Source of the DNA: Epiperipatus broadwayi
Lineage: Eukaryota > Onychophora > Udeonychophora > Euonychophora > Peripatidae
Direction of reading: 5' to 3'
Assembly (NCBI GenBank): GCA_028023455.1
Contig: JAQFVV010000113.1
Location: 806,001-870,000 of the forward strand
Length of the DNA stretch: 64,000 nucleotides
Shown: positions 33,391-44,165 of the stretch, one piece after another
Layout: each line of letters begins with the position of its first letter
Position numbering within the stretch: position 1 is the stretch's first letter
Notes under the pieces: model-generated
What the model was told of the DNA's origin: nothing
What the model saw: only the letters and a program-made list of their open reading frames with translations
Database searches by the model: none
Program-made: the position numbers and the translations under genes

Positions 33391-34076
33391 ACAGCTATAC
33401 AATAAGCTTATATATCAGTTATTATATGTGTTATTAGTTGCAATAATTAAATAGTTCTAAATATGACTGCCAGATTGTGGACTTTTTTAATAAAGTGGCT
33501 GCACACAATTTATTAATTGCTCTTTAAAAAAATCTCTATATAGGATTATAAGCAACAATTAAAACAAATTGATTTCAAATTGGAAAAAGAGTTAACTAAT
33601 TACATAAAAGCCATTGGTAGTTATTGCTTTTTGGTTGATGCATCAAGAATAAAAAGTTCGGAGTCGATCTAAAAAATATACAAAAAGGTCATCAGATAAA
33701 GAGAGATATCTTTAAAAATAAAGCTTTGGTATTTTCTACGATTTACTATGGAATAAATGTTGGTAATTAAAGAAAAAAAGATTATTGATAGACCTTCCAA
33801 GAATGCCATGATATTATTAATAATTAAAGCTGAAATGATCAGATTAAACAGATCTTAATGTGCTCCCATGTAATAAAATTAGAATAAAATGTATAGTATT
33901 CAAAGAGATTGATGATATAAAAAGATAAGAATAATTAATAATAAAGCCAGTAAAGTTGACCAACTAATAAACGATAAGTTATCCTAAAACTACACCATTT
34001 GTATAATCACTAGGCAATCAATGATATTAATTTGATTGGTTTATATATAATAATCAAAACACTATTATTTTCTTTC
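33391..34076. other. No recognised feature
   Basis: AT-rich; no supported feature. Confidence 0.45.
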
Positions 34077-34172
34077 ATATGTCATAGCATTGGCCGGGAT
34101 GCGAACTCACAACCATCTGCAACCAACTACTTGCTTGCAAGGCAGCTGCAATGCCTCTTGGCTAACAATGAA
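34077..34172 (-). repeat. tRNA-derived SINE, longer subfamily
   Basis: Reverse-strand copy with TTGTTAGCCAAGAGGCATTG, the long central part (CAAGTAGTTGGTTGCAGATG), GTGAGTTCGCATCCC and GCCAATGCTATGACATATG. Same subfamily as 32351-32460. The A tail is replaced by mixed sequence. Confidence 0.75.
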
Positions 34173-34781
34173 ATGAGCAGATTTCAATAAGTCATAATTG
34201 TAATTATGTAATTTTATTTTTTTAAATATGGTTTTTTTTTTTGCTTAATAAAAACCATGTATGAATTATAAAGTAGTTAAACGTGGGCTATCTAATAGAG
34301 TTTTTAATATTTTGATTGTTTTAATTTAATTATATTTATTGAAGCATTTTTAATTTCTTGACACTACTTAAACATTTTTTTGAGTGATACGAAAATTAAA
34401 ATGAAAAAAGTTAAAAGTGAAAAAATATTTATTACCAATGGCTAGAAAACCCACACATTACAACTCAGAATAAAATTATGTAAAATTTCTTAGGCTTTGT
34501 TATAGAAGTTAAGGACTGATTAATATGATCTCAGATATTAATATTTTAAGTGAGAAATGTTTTTTTTTTTTTAAAAAGAAAATCTGACATTTTCTTACTT
34601 TCCTAGTAAGCAATGAAAACTATATGAAAATTATTTATACAAAGATAAAAATAGCTAAAGTAAACACTAAATAAAAGACTGCAAAACCAACACTTTTGAA
34701 ACCCTTTTTATAGAGAAATAGTTTTCCAAATGCTGGTTTATAAAGATTTGATTAATTTTTCATGTCTTACCATCCAGATAA
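34173..34781. other. No recognised feature
   Basis: AT-rich with T runs; no supported feature. Confidence 0.45.
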
Positions 34782-34975
34782 AATGACTAAACATCACATG
34801 ATCACTATCTCATACTAGCACATAATTGTTATTAAACAATTCAAAACAAAGCAAAACTCTCCATATAGTAGTGCCATCTATGCACAAGCCTTCTGGCATC
34901 CATTGATTGCTCTTGTTAGCACAAGATGGCACTACTATATGGAGAGTTTTGCTTTGTTTTGAATTTCCAGATAAA
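34782..34975. repeat. Family A foldback, minimal hairpin
   Basis: ACATCACATGATCACTATC at the left end. The outer arm AAAGCAAAACTCTCCATATA (about 34846) is mirrored near 34934-34957, with only the GCACAAGCCTTCTGGCATCC block between. The ribozyme region is absent, so this is the shortest hairpin form in the window. Confidence 0.8.
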
Positions 34976-35199
34976 ATGACTAGCTACTCCTTTTCTGATC
35001 AATATTGGGTAATTATCTAGATTGACTATGGGATAACTACAATGAAAAAAGTCATAGCTTTACTGGAACCTGAAAACTTTCAAATTTAACATAGTCAAAG
35101 ATTTGAATTCAAATTGTGATCAGGGATTCACTATCATTACATTCTCTAAATTATATTAAATTTATCAACAGAATTTTAAATTGTCTATTTAATTATATG

Positions 35200-38090
35200 A
35201 TTATATTAATACAATATATTACAAAGTTATTTTAACAGACTCACTCTTATATATCAACTTATATGCTTTATTATTATTTCATTCAACTCTTTTCCCACTC
35301 TGCTGTTTGATAATTTTAATATGCTTTATACTGATTTTGATGCTAAATACCTTCATTTTATTAATGGTAAACTGATGAGTCATAAAGGTTTTTTCTGCAG
35401 TGATGTCTCTCCCTTCTATACTTTAAAACATACAACTCTCATTAATCTTTTATTTTATTCATCTTATCTTTACTTCATAGTTAATTCATCTTTAGAACCA
35501 GCTGTTTTTCTGATCACTTGGCACTCACTGTGCAAGTTGATATTGATCTTCACCCACAACTTGTTCTTTACTACAATGATACATTAATATTATTGCTTAA
35601 GACTATATCCCTGGAGGCAATATTTCAGAAATTTACATTTATTTTAGAAAGATTGGTATTTTTCTCTAAAATCTACTGTATCTTGATTCTCTTTTATTAA
35701 TATTATTCAATCACTCATGCTCAATCTCATAATTGATCAAAAAAATACATCTGCTGGAGTCTTTCTTATAAAAAATAAAAAGAATAGAGGAAAAGAAAAT
35801 ACTGAAAATATTTAATATCTTCACGTATCACAATTGACACTTATTCTTAGAACTTTGATTTGTTTTAAATAATGATAATGAGAGAGCAGTATAAGTATTT
35901 TTCCTGTTAATTGAATATTTTTAACCCATTCCTTCTTCAATTCTTATAGATAAACATTTCTGCACAGAATTCAACATGTCACCTTCTACATTTTATCATT
36001 TTAAATCTAAATTGCAAGATTTCAGTTGTCCTCCTGGTACTTTCTTTTGGTAAAAGTCATCAAGGTCATGATATTACAAAGTCTAACATTATGCTTAAGC
36101 TGAAATTTTTACCCAATAGCATTCATCCTGGTCCTCATGTGATTTCTAAATATCTTCTCTTGAATATTAGTTTTTTTATGATATCAATCATTATAAACTT
36201 GCTTGTCTTTCTTTCTAGGCAAATTTATCATGTCAATAGGCTATACCAAGTTTCTTTAGTTACATTTCTCAAGTAAAATATTTGTCCTATCTCTATGTCA
36301 CTTTTACTTATCAAAGTCATTGATTCTATCAATAAGGATAAAATAAATCTATTATTCTGCCTTCCATCTCAAACTAACAGTTTTCCTAAAAAGAGATGCT
36401 TCCATCTTTAATGCTATTACTCTATTTAAACTTGTTACTGATCAAGAATCACTAGAAGAGCTGGTTCCATTATAATACAACTTGATTCTGTCTCTATTGA
36501 CATTCTCATAGAACTATTACAACAGTGTAACATTCCTATTCCTATTCTCTATATTTTAGCTAGCCATCTAATGAATAGAAAGTTTTGTATTACTCTTAAT
36601 GGAAAAGTGAAGCTAGGTTTCAAACCCTATAACTCTATTTTGTATGATTTACTTTTAAATGTTTTGTTTTTATTACTTATATAAATCTGCTGCTTTTGAA
36701 AATGAAGAAGAAACTACCTGATATCATTACTCCAATGATCAATAAAACAGTCAAGCATATATTGTTCATAGATGATTTTGTCATTTCCCCCCTCTCTAAG
36801 AAGTACCTTCCTTTACTAATATTTATTTTGCAAAATTATACAGCATGCGATAAACTCATGGAGCATACCCTCAGGTAATGGTGTTTCGTCTCTTTTCACT
36901 GCTCCCTCTCATAACTTTCTTGGATTTTCCATTTATAAATCTATGAGTGCTATGAGAACATCTATCCAGAACTCTATTCTCACATCCATTGAAAATATAA
37001 CTAAGTCTTTGTCCAAAACATACCTTTCCCTTCAAGCAAAAATTTCTCCTATCAACATCCTGATTTTTCCAAAATGCCTATTACCAACCACACTAATGTA
37101 TTCAAGAAAAAGATTAATTCACTTTGCTCCAAACTGATTTGAAATGTAAGAGTAGTTGCAAGGTGCATTAGAACATTATGGAAGCATGTGAAAGACAATA
37201 GCTTCTCCCCTCACTCAATCTCTATTTTTATTTTCAGAGATCATTTAATACTATTTTTAGAAGTTTGCTTACTCTAATGTTGTGAAATTTCTTCTAATCA
37301 TCCTTAATGATAAGCCTCCACCCAGTAAAGTTATTTTTCAATCCTTAATCAAATCGGTTACTGCTTATATTGATCTTAATGATCACACACTCTCTAGGAA
37401 AGTACTCACAATCTTCTCCATCTCTTTTTACTATCACCAATAAACAGATAATAAAAAAAATCAAATTCTGGCATCTGGAACCAAAATACCTTGATCTTTA
37501 TCAAAATCAATTTAGAAGCTCTTCCTACTAGCCCTTTCTTATCGCAGAGAATAGTAAATTCTAACACTGATCCTCTTTGTTATCTGTGACATAAGTCTGA
37601 AGAACCAGTTCATCATTTTCTACTCCAGTGCCCTGTTCTTCTTACCTATAGAAATACCATTGAGTCAATTACCAAATCACATACTTCTATTTCTACTCTC
37701 ATTGATAATATGCTTTCACCTTAATTATGATTACTATTTGCCTTATGTTTATTCTTTAGTTCTGAAGATGCCATTTTTGCTTCAATACTACGTCTAGAAA
37801 ATTACAATCACTGCTTTACAATAAAATTTTAAAATTAATAACAGAGCCAGGACACTTGCCGCTCCAGACATTCCTAATGTTACATGGAGCCTGATCTCAC
37901 TTCTGATCACATTTTAAATAGATAATTTCAATTTTTTATGAGTTTATGTATCTACATAATATATTTGTTATAATTTATACACCATTGAATTTGGCTGTTT
38001 TTTATAAGCTACAAAATATCCAATTTAATTTCACATCAACTTTTTCAAGTTTGTAAAAATGTTTTTGCCTAATAAAAGTTTCTTGTTGTT
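35200..38090 (+). mobile_element. LINE with endonuclease, RT and zinc knuckle, decayed
   Basis: Nearly 2.9 kb of plus-strand sequence with degraded LINE coding capacity, ending in a 3' region with AATAAAAG and a T-rich stretch. Less AT-rich than its surroundings. Boundaries are approximate; no target duplication was recognised. A third LINE lineage in the window, different from the RTE copies. Confidence 0.7.
35300..37720 (+). pseudogene. LINE ORF2 pseudogene (EN-RT-zinc knuckle)
   Basis: Order of recognisable patches: NFNMLYTDFD at about 35310 (cf. GDFN of the APE-like endonuclease); FSDHLALTV at about 35505-35535, where SDH is a conserved endonuclease motif; ILIELLQQCNIP and NRKFCITLNGKVKLGFKP at 36500-36620, the RT region before the QGS-x-LSP motif, which is itself degraded; LFIDDFVI at about 36764-36787, equivalent to the YADD catalytic motif; NFLGFSIYKSMS at 36913-36950; and a zinc knuckle C-x2-C-x8-H-x4-C at about 37575-37630 whose reading needs one stop to be ignored. 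Many stops and shifts. The FLG and PQG-like patches suggest a Jockey/CR1-type element, but clade assignment is uncertain. Confidence 0.7.
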
Positions 38091-39845
38091 TTTTTTTAAA
38101 TTATTTTAATAATATTGATTCAAATTTTCTGAAATAAATATAAATAATAACTTTAATAAATATGTGTCATATTTTAAATCTTTTGGACCCCTATGAAAAG
38201 AAGAAAAAGGATTCAGTTTAAAACACTTTTGTAATAAGGTTTAGAATGATAAAAAGCTGTGTTTTATAAATTCGTAGATGATATAAAAATTTCCTGAACA
38301 CATTTCATCAGTGATAAACATTTCTTCACTTTAAAATTTGGCATATGTCTAAGCTCATATCAATGCTAGAGATAATCTCTAGTTTAGAAAATGATTAGTA
38401 ATAATTATTATTGTATTTATCTGAGATGGATGATGTCAAAATTGTGAGTGGAATGAGTTTCACAATGGTAAATAAAAATGTAAGTATGATTTCCTGCCAG
38501 ACTAAAGAATGTTTAAGTAGCTTTCAATGAACTAAAAAATGTCTTAATAAAAACTTTTTTTTTTGATTAAACAATTTTGTATACCCGTTCTAATATTAAT
38601 AAATCTAATGTGAGAAAACAATTTATTAATATTTAAATGAAATTGAATTTTGAAATGAATGGAAATTCTCAAGGCTGCATAACTGAAGATCTTTGTGAAA
38701 TTAAGATATCTGTTTTTTAAGTAGTCAATCATTAATATATATATATAACAATATTTAATATCTAAAGTTTTAAATCCTAAATGGAGATTAATTATAATAG
38801 TTATTAATATCGTTAATTATAAAAGATTTAAATCACTTGAGATTAAAAACTCATCTTTGTCATTTAAGTTGTTTAAACTAATATATGCATATTAAAAATA
38901 ATAAACCCATACGCACTAGTAATCAAAGAGAATTACATCAGTAATATTATAAAAAAATAACTACTAGAGAAAAACTATGAATACAAATATTAAAAAAATC
39001 ACTAATAAAAAAAATAAAATAAAGATCAGCTATATGTAAGCATAGAAGCTACTGTTAATTTTCTATAATGAATTAAAACATGAAACATGATTATTGTAAA
39101 ATTAGATTGGCCTATATAATTTAGAAAGTAGGTTTAAAGATAAGACAACCACTCTTATCTTTTTAAAGGTCTCTATCTTGTGTCGTAGTTTGAGAATTTT
39201 CTCAATACTCAAAAATACATCATTGAGTAACAGTATGGCACATATGTTAGGATGAAAAATCTTTACTGTTTAAAATTAAGTTAAAACTGTAACATAAACA
39301 AATATAAGCACTTAAGAAAAAAATATTTTAATGACTGTGTAAAATTAATCTTACATTTTAACCGCTTATTTGCTAATTATTTTATTGGCTGAGTGAGGTA
39401 AAAGTCTAAACTTTTAATTGGTCAATTCACAAACTCAACTGTCAAAATATATTCATCTTTTAATATTATATTCACTTTAGTTTCATTTGTAAAAAGTATA
39501 TTAATAATTTGTCAGGTTATGAAAGTGAACAAAAGTTTTTTCAAAAATAAATTTTTATTTATAATTATAAAAATATTCGATAGTGGCAAATCTAAAACAA
39601 ACATTAGTAACCAACTAAAAAGTGTTGCTGATGTCAGTGATTTCTTTTCTCAGTTTTATGTTCCCGAAAAATAAATAATTTTTACTAAAATCTTATATAT
39701 TTTTCTATAATAATTTTATTTTTAGCATATTTTATCAAAATAATATGTCAAAAATTACTTTTAAAATGGTCTAAAACATTTGTTTATCACTTTTGAAATA
39801 AAAGAAAATAAATCATAGTGATTTCGTTATTGACAAGTGATTTTC

Positions 39846-39887
39846 TTTGTCCTTGACTATTAACAGCCAATCAGCATCAAGGACAAA
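39846..39887. repeat. 11-bp stem hairpin
   Basis: TTTGTCCTTGA and TCAAGGACAAA form a perfect 11-bp stem around 20 bases that include CCAATCAG. Confidence 0.6.
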
Positions 39888-40039
39888 CTTCCCTCTTCCT
39901 TTGTTAGACTTTCAACATCAGTTTTATTGATTTTTTACTTGTAAAATAATTCAAGAGAGGGCAGCATCTTATGGAACTTTTTATAACCTTTCAAATGATG
40001 GTAAAATCTTTACCGTAGCATTAAAAATGACGGAATTTG

Positions 40040-40060
40040 AATGACGGGAAGCCCGTCATG
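40040..40060. repeat. GC-rich hairpin
   Basis: TGACGGG-AAG-CCCGTCA, a perfect 7-bp stem with a 3-base loop and two CpG per arm, conspicuous in very AT-rich surroundings. Confidence 0.6.
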
Positions 40061-42121
40061 TTTTTAGTCATAACTGACAGTTGTTCATGTTTTTAATTTC
40101 AACTTTGTGAAACTAAAATATACTGTTCAAAGATAAAAAATGAAATATAAAATTTCATTTATATATTTTTTGCAATCAATTTGGTTAATTGAGTCTTTAG
40201 CTAAAGACTGTCACATGAGAAGATAGATAATATAAACTATGTACAGATGATGTATGAAATGCCAGGGGAAATATATAAGAGATGAAAAATAACACCAGTT
40301 GATTATTGTTCTTTAATAGATGTTCTTCTTGCACTTGCAATTGAAGAAGCTGAAGGGGAAAATCAATTACTGGCTGAAGGCATTTGAAGACATCACAAAA
40401 AATATCCTTTCGAAATAGTAGGAGTTCTTCAAAAAAAAGAAATCAGCCTGATTTTATTGGGTAAAGTAAGAAAAATCAGCATTGAGAGATTGTAAATCAT
40501 TGATATTGTTTTCCAATTACAATCATAAAGAAAATTATTCATCATTAGTTTGAATTCTATTATAAGTGTTAATCATACTTGAATTACCATCACTATTTCA
40601 AAATATAGACCATGAAAAAGAAGGAAGTATTAGCTATGAAAATATCTTATAACTTGCTCACTGTCTGTATGTCTGTCTTATTAAATAAAACATGTAATGA
40701 ATCAACAGCTTATATAGTAATTAAAACGTTGTTGGAAAATAAAAATCAGTCAACAGATTAAAATAAAATTAATGTCATGAAGACAATTTAGCTTAGAAAG
40801 AAATGAAATCTATCCAAGCTACTGATATTGAAGGATAGCTGTTGACATTTCACAATTTGAAAGAGAATTATTTTGAATACTAATAAAATCTGTTTTATTA
40901 AAATTAAACCATGCATTGGTAAAAAAATAGTATGGTAAAGTTAACAAAGGTAAAAATATATGAGGTACAACTGGTATAGTTCTATTAACATTTTGGAAAA
41001 ACCTTACCCTTCATTGCATTCTAGTTAATTCAAATATTTTAAAATTCTAGCATTTAATTAATAATAAATAAATAAATTTTTAAATTTTCCACTCTCTTTT
41101 AAATAAAGTATAAAACATGCACCCTTTTTATTTATCTAACATTTTCATATGTAAGGTATTCTTTATTATAAGATGTGTATATAGTTAACAAATAATTTTA
41201 TGTAATATGTGCACATATTTTTGAAGAAGTTAAGAGGAAGCTGAATAAAGTATTAGACCTATCTAGAGATATATACAAATAGACATGCTATGTTGAAATA
41301 GTATGTGAATTATAATGTACCTACCACATAAGGGTAACTTGATGTATTTAGAGTGTAATGAAATGTGATTTGTAAATATTTTTATTTTCTTTATTATTAT
41401 TATAATTTGTTAATTTATTACATTGTTATATTAAAATGAAAAAATAATAATTGTATTCATTCTTTATTCAGTTCTCAGCTTGATTACATAACATATAGTT
41501 TATTTATAAGTGGAATTGTGCGTTATCTAATACATATAAATGAGTTCCAAGTACTCCCAAGTGCTTTAGATCATATTGAATTTATTATGATAGAGCAATT
41601 GTTTAAGAAATAATATGGATAGACAAATCAGTCCTTCAAATCAAGAAGAAAGTAGCACCAGAATGTATAGAAGCAGTCAATCTAAAAACAAAGTTGACTT
41701 GTGCTAGTCAATATTATCCTTATGGTCAAGGTAAATCAATAAGAATGATCATTGCTGAAGAAATTCGACCAGTTCATTAATCATTGAGATCATAGTTTAA
41801 GTAATAAAACTATGTAAATTAATGATGAAGAGTGGTTTTGGAAAATATATAGATGCTGAACAATATTGTGTTGGATGAATAAGATATTGGTTGTGAATAT
41901 TTCTAGTATTGATTCTTTAGTCTAATAATTTACCTTATGACATATGATTGTATAGTATATAATATAATGATTAGATCAAGAACCTTCTCTTCAGTGTTAG
42001 TTTTCTCATTGTCCCAATGTTGGGCCATCTAGATATATATGTAAAGAGTACATAAAAGCTGATAAATACCTCATTCCTGTGCAATGATTTTTTCAACATA
42101 CCTTTTTAGAAGAAAACCCCC

Positions 42122-42652
42122 CCCACTAAACACCACATGATCACTATCTCATACTAGCACATAATTGTTATTAAACAAGGCAAAACTCTCTTGATACAGT
42201 AGTGCCACCCTGTGCCAATTAGAGTAATCAATGGATGCCAGAAGGCTTGTGCATAAAATCCCCATCTAGTGCCTACTCATCCAATATCCCCAGACTAGTT
42301 TCTGGCTTGTGGCCACCAAAATGTATGAATACTGAATTGAGTTCAGACCCATAGGACTATATAAGCTATTGAGCTTAGATTGAAAATATTGTGTTTTCAA
42401 TTTCATTCTCATAGTTTTGTAGTTAAATGGAGATAAAAGGTGGTTTCTGGAGAGTTGCATTAGATCCTAAGATCTAGATGCAGTGCTTTCAGTTCCAAGG
42501 CTCCTCACTGATGATGGCCACAAGCCAGAAACTAGTCTGGGGATATTGGATGAGTAGGCACTAGATAGGGATTTTATTCCCTAGCCTTCTGGAATCCATT
42601 GATTGGCACAGGGTGGCACTATTGTATGGAGAGAGTTTTGCCTTGTTTAAGA
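42122..42652. repeat. Family A foldback element
   Basis: Left end AACACCACATGATCACTATC, the left arm to about 42314 (minus-strand ribozyme truncated after the second core half), then a jump to the distal part and a full right arm with an intact hammerhead. The right end is GTATGGAGAGAGTTTTGCC. Among the least diverged copies. Confidence 0.85.
42493..42551 (+). ncRNA. Hammerhead ribozyme type I, family A, intact core
   Basis: Stem I outer TCCAA/TTGGA, an internal loop (GGC versus TA) and inner TCCTCA/TGGGGA. Core CTGATGA; stem II TGGC/GCCA fully paired (four pairs) with loop CACAA; GAAA; two-pair stem III with TA loop; triplet GTC. This is the best ribozyme candidate in the window because the usual A-A mismatch at the base of stem II is a U-A pair here. 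Predicted cleavage lies after the GTC. Confidence 0.85.
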
Positions 42653-43059
42653 AAAAAAAACATTCACCAGGCTAGTCAAATTTTAAGGACATAGTTTTTT
42701 TTTCATTTTATATTATAGATATACATCATTATATATCCATTTTTTGACCAATAATAGGATGGTTTGCTGACGAAATAAAGGCTATCTAAATGAAAAAAAT
42801 TCCTGAGTTTTCATAAACCACCATGCCATGAGATATGCATAGATTAGCAAAATAATCATCTAACAAACACTAATTCACAAAATATACAAATATTTAACAA
42901 ATTTTTAGTATTCTGAACATTTTAATAAATATAAATGGATATGTATTTTGACCTTAATATATTTTGTAATTTAAATAATTTGCTTATAGTATTTTGGTCA
43001 TGTATTTAAATTGTTAACTATAAAACTGCCAATTTGAATTTTCAAAATTGTCATGGATT
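42653..43059. other. No recognised feature
   Basis: AT-rich; no structure recognised. Confidence 0.45.
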
Positions 43060-43260
43060 TTTTTTTTTTAAAGAATTTATTGCAGTAGCATAAAGTCCAT
43101 CTATGCAAGAGAAGTCTTGCTTCCATTTAACTCTTTTAGTCCAAAGTGCTCCCAGTAACTCCTGTTTAGAAGTTGAGAGTTTCAACTGAGTTTGCATGGA
43201 ATTGGTAAATAATATACACACAGGTCTTAGACCATTCAATTCACCATTTTGTTATGATTA
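43060..43260 (-). repeat. Possible retroposed fragment with A tail
   Basis: On the minus strand about 180 bases of balanced composition, with an open frame of 62 codons (MNGLRPVCILF at its start), end in GCAATAAATTCTTTA and a run of A. The AATAAA plus A-run arrangement suggests a retroposed 3' end. The source is not recognised and no target duplication was seen. Confidence 0.3.
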
Positions 43261-43484
43261 AAATGAGGTATGTATTTTTTTTCTACAATGAAGTTGGGAT
43301 TTTTTACGTTTTTTTTCTAAAATACAATTTTTAATTTTCCTTTTCTCATTTTTTTTTAGATTTACTAATCGTAAAGCTTTTTTACAGTTGAATTGCATTC
43401 TCTTACCACTTGATATGGATATAAAATTGGTGATGTGTGTTTATAAACCTTCTTTTTTTAGAAGCTCATCTTCATGGCAGTTTA

Positions 43485-43550
43485 GATTTGGAAGCTGCAA
43501 TATAAAAAAAAAAAGGATTTGGAAGCTGCAATGTCAAAAAAAAAAAGGAT
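43485..43550 (+). repeat. Short tandem duplication
   Basis: GATTTGGAAGCTGCAAT followed by an A run and GG occurs twice in direct succession. Confidence 0.8.
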
Positions 43551-43917
43551 TGGAGTCATTTTTAATCTGCAAGGACAGCCGTGGTGACCACATCTGATGC
43601 CCTCACGACTGGATTCAAATTTGAAATGGAATATAACATTTAACCAGGATTCTGTTAGTATCAAATTAGTTTTATTACTTATTTTTTTATATAATTAAAT
43701 ATATGGAAAAAACAATAAATATGCTATAGAATTTTAGACAATTTACATTTGAATGATATAAAAACATACACATCCAGAATCGATCACATACCATCAGCCA
43801 TCCATTCTCATACATCATCTCACACACACATATATAATCAGCACTCATAATAAATTTGTTTATTTTGATGTTTATTGATTTTATGTAGTTGTTATTCAGT
43901 TTATCTTAGAGAAATTT

Positions 43918-44165
43918 TTATTTGATATTTATTTTTTGAGTACACTTTATTTACTTGAAAAGAATACATATTTTAGGTGCCCCCCTTCCCCAGTAATATA
44001 ATTATTAATTATATTTTTAAATATATTACAATTTACTAAAGTTCTCTTTGCATAATATAATCTGTTCTTACTGTTTGATATTTATTTGAGTACACTTTTT
44101 ACTTGAAAAGAATATTTATTTTAGGGCACACCCCATTTTTCACTAATATAATATAATAATTAATA
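43918..44165 (+). repeat. Duplicated segment upstream of the RTE element
   Basis: The segment TTTGATATTTATTT ... GAGTACACTTT ... TTGAAAAGAATA ... CCCC ... TAATATAAT appears twice (about 43918-44000 and 44077-44165), separated by the sequence also found after the RTE element. Probably part of the insertion history. Confidence 0.65.
44025..44058 (+). repeat. 34-bp direct repeat, left copy
   Basis: Identical over 34 bases to 47489-47522 (starts ATTACAATTTACTAAAG, ends TTTGCATAATAT). The two copies bracket the RTE element and the segment just upstream of it. Confidence 0.85.

Larger units (their letters stand above)
38091..42121. other. Four kilobases with almost no recognisable feature
   Basis: AT-rich, apparently low in repeats. 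Two small hairpins are noted separately. A TTGATTATTGTTCTTTAATAG acceptor-like site at about 40300-40320, followed by a 32-codon open frame, is too weak to call. 41560-41830 is slightly GC-richer without a clear frame. Confidence 0.45.

Noticed and set aside
40300-40400. Acceptor-like site followed by a 32-codon open frame
   Set aside because: Short, no donor at the end, frames around it full of stops; not distinguishable from chance.
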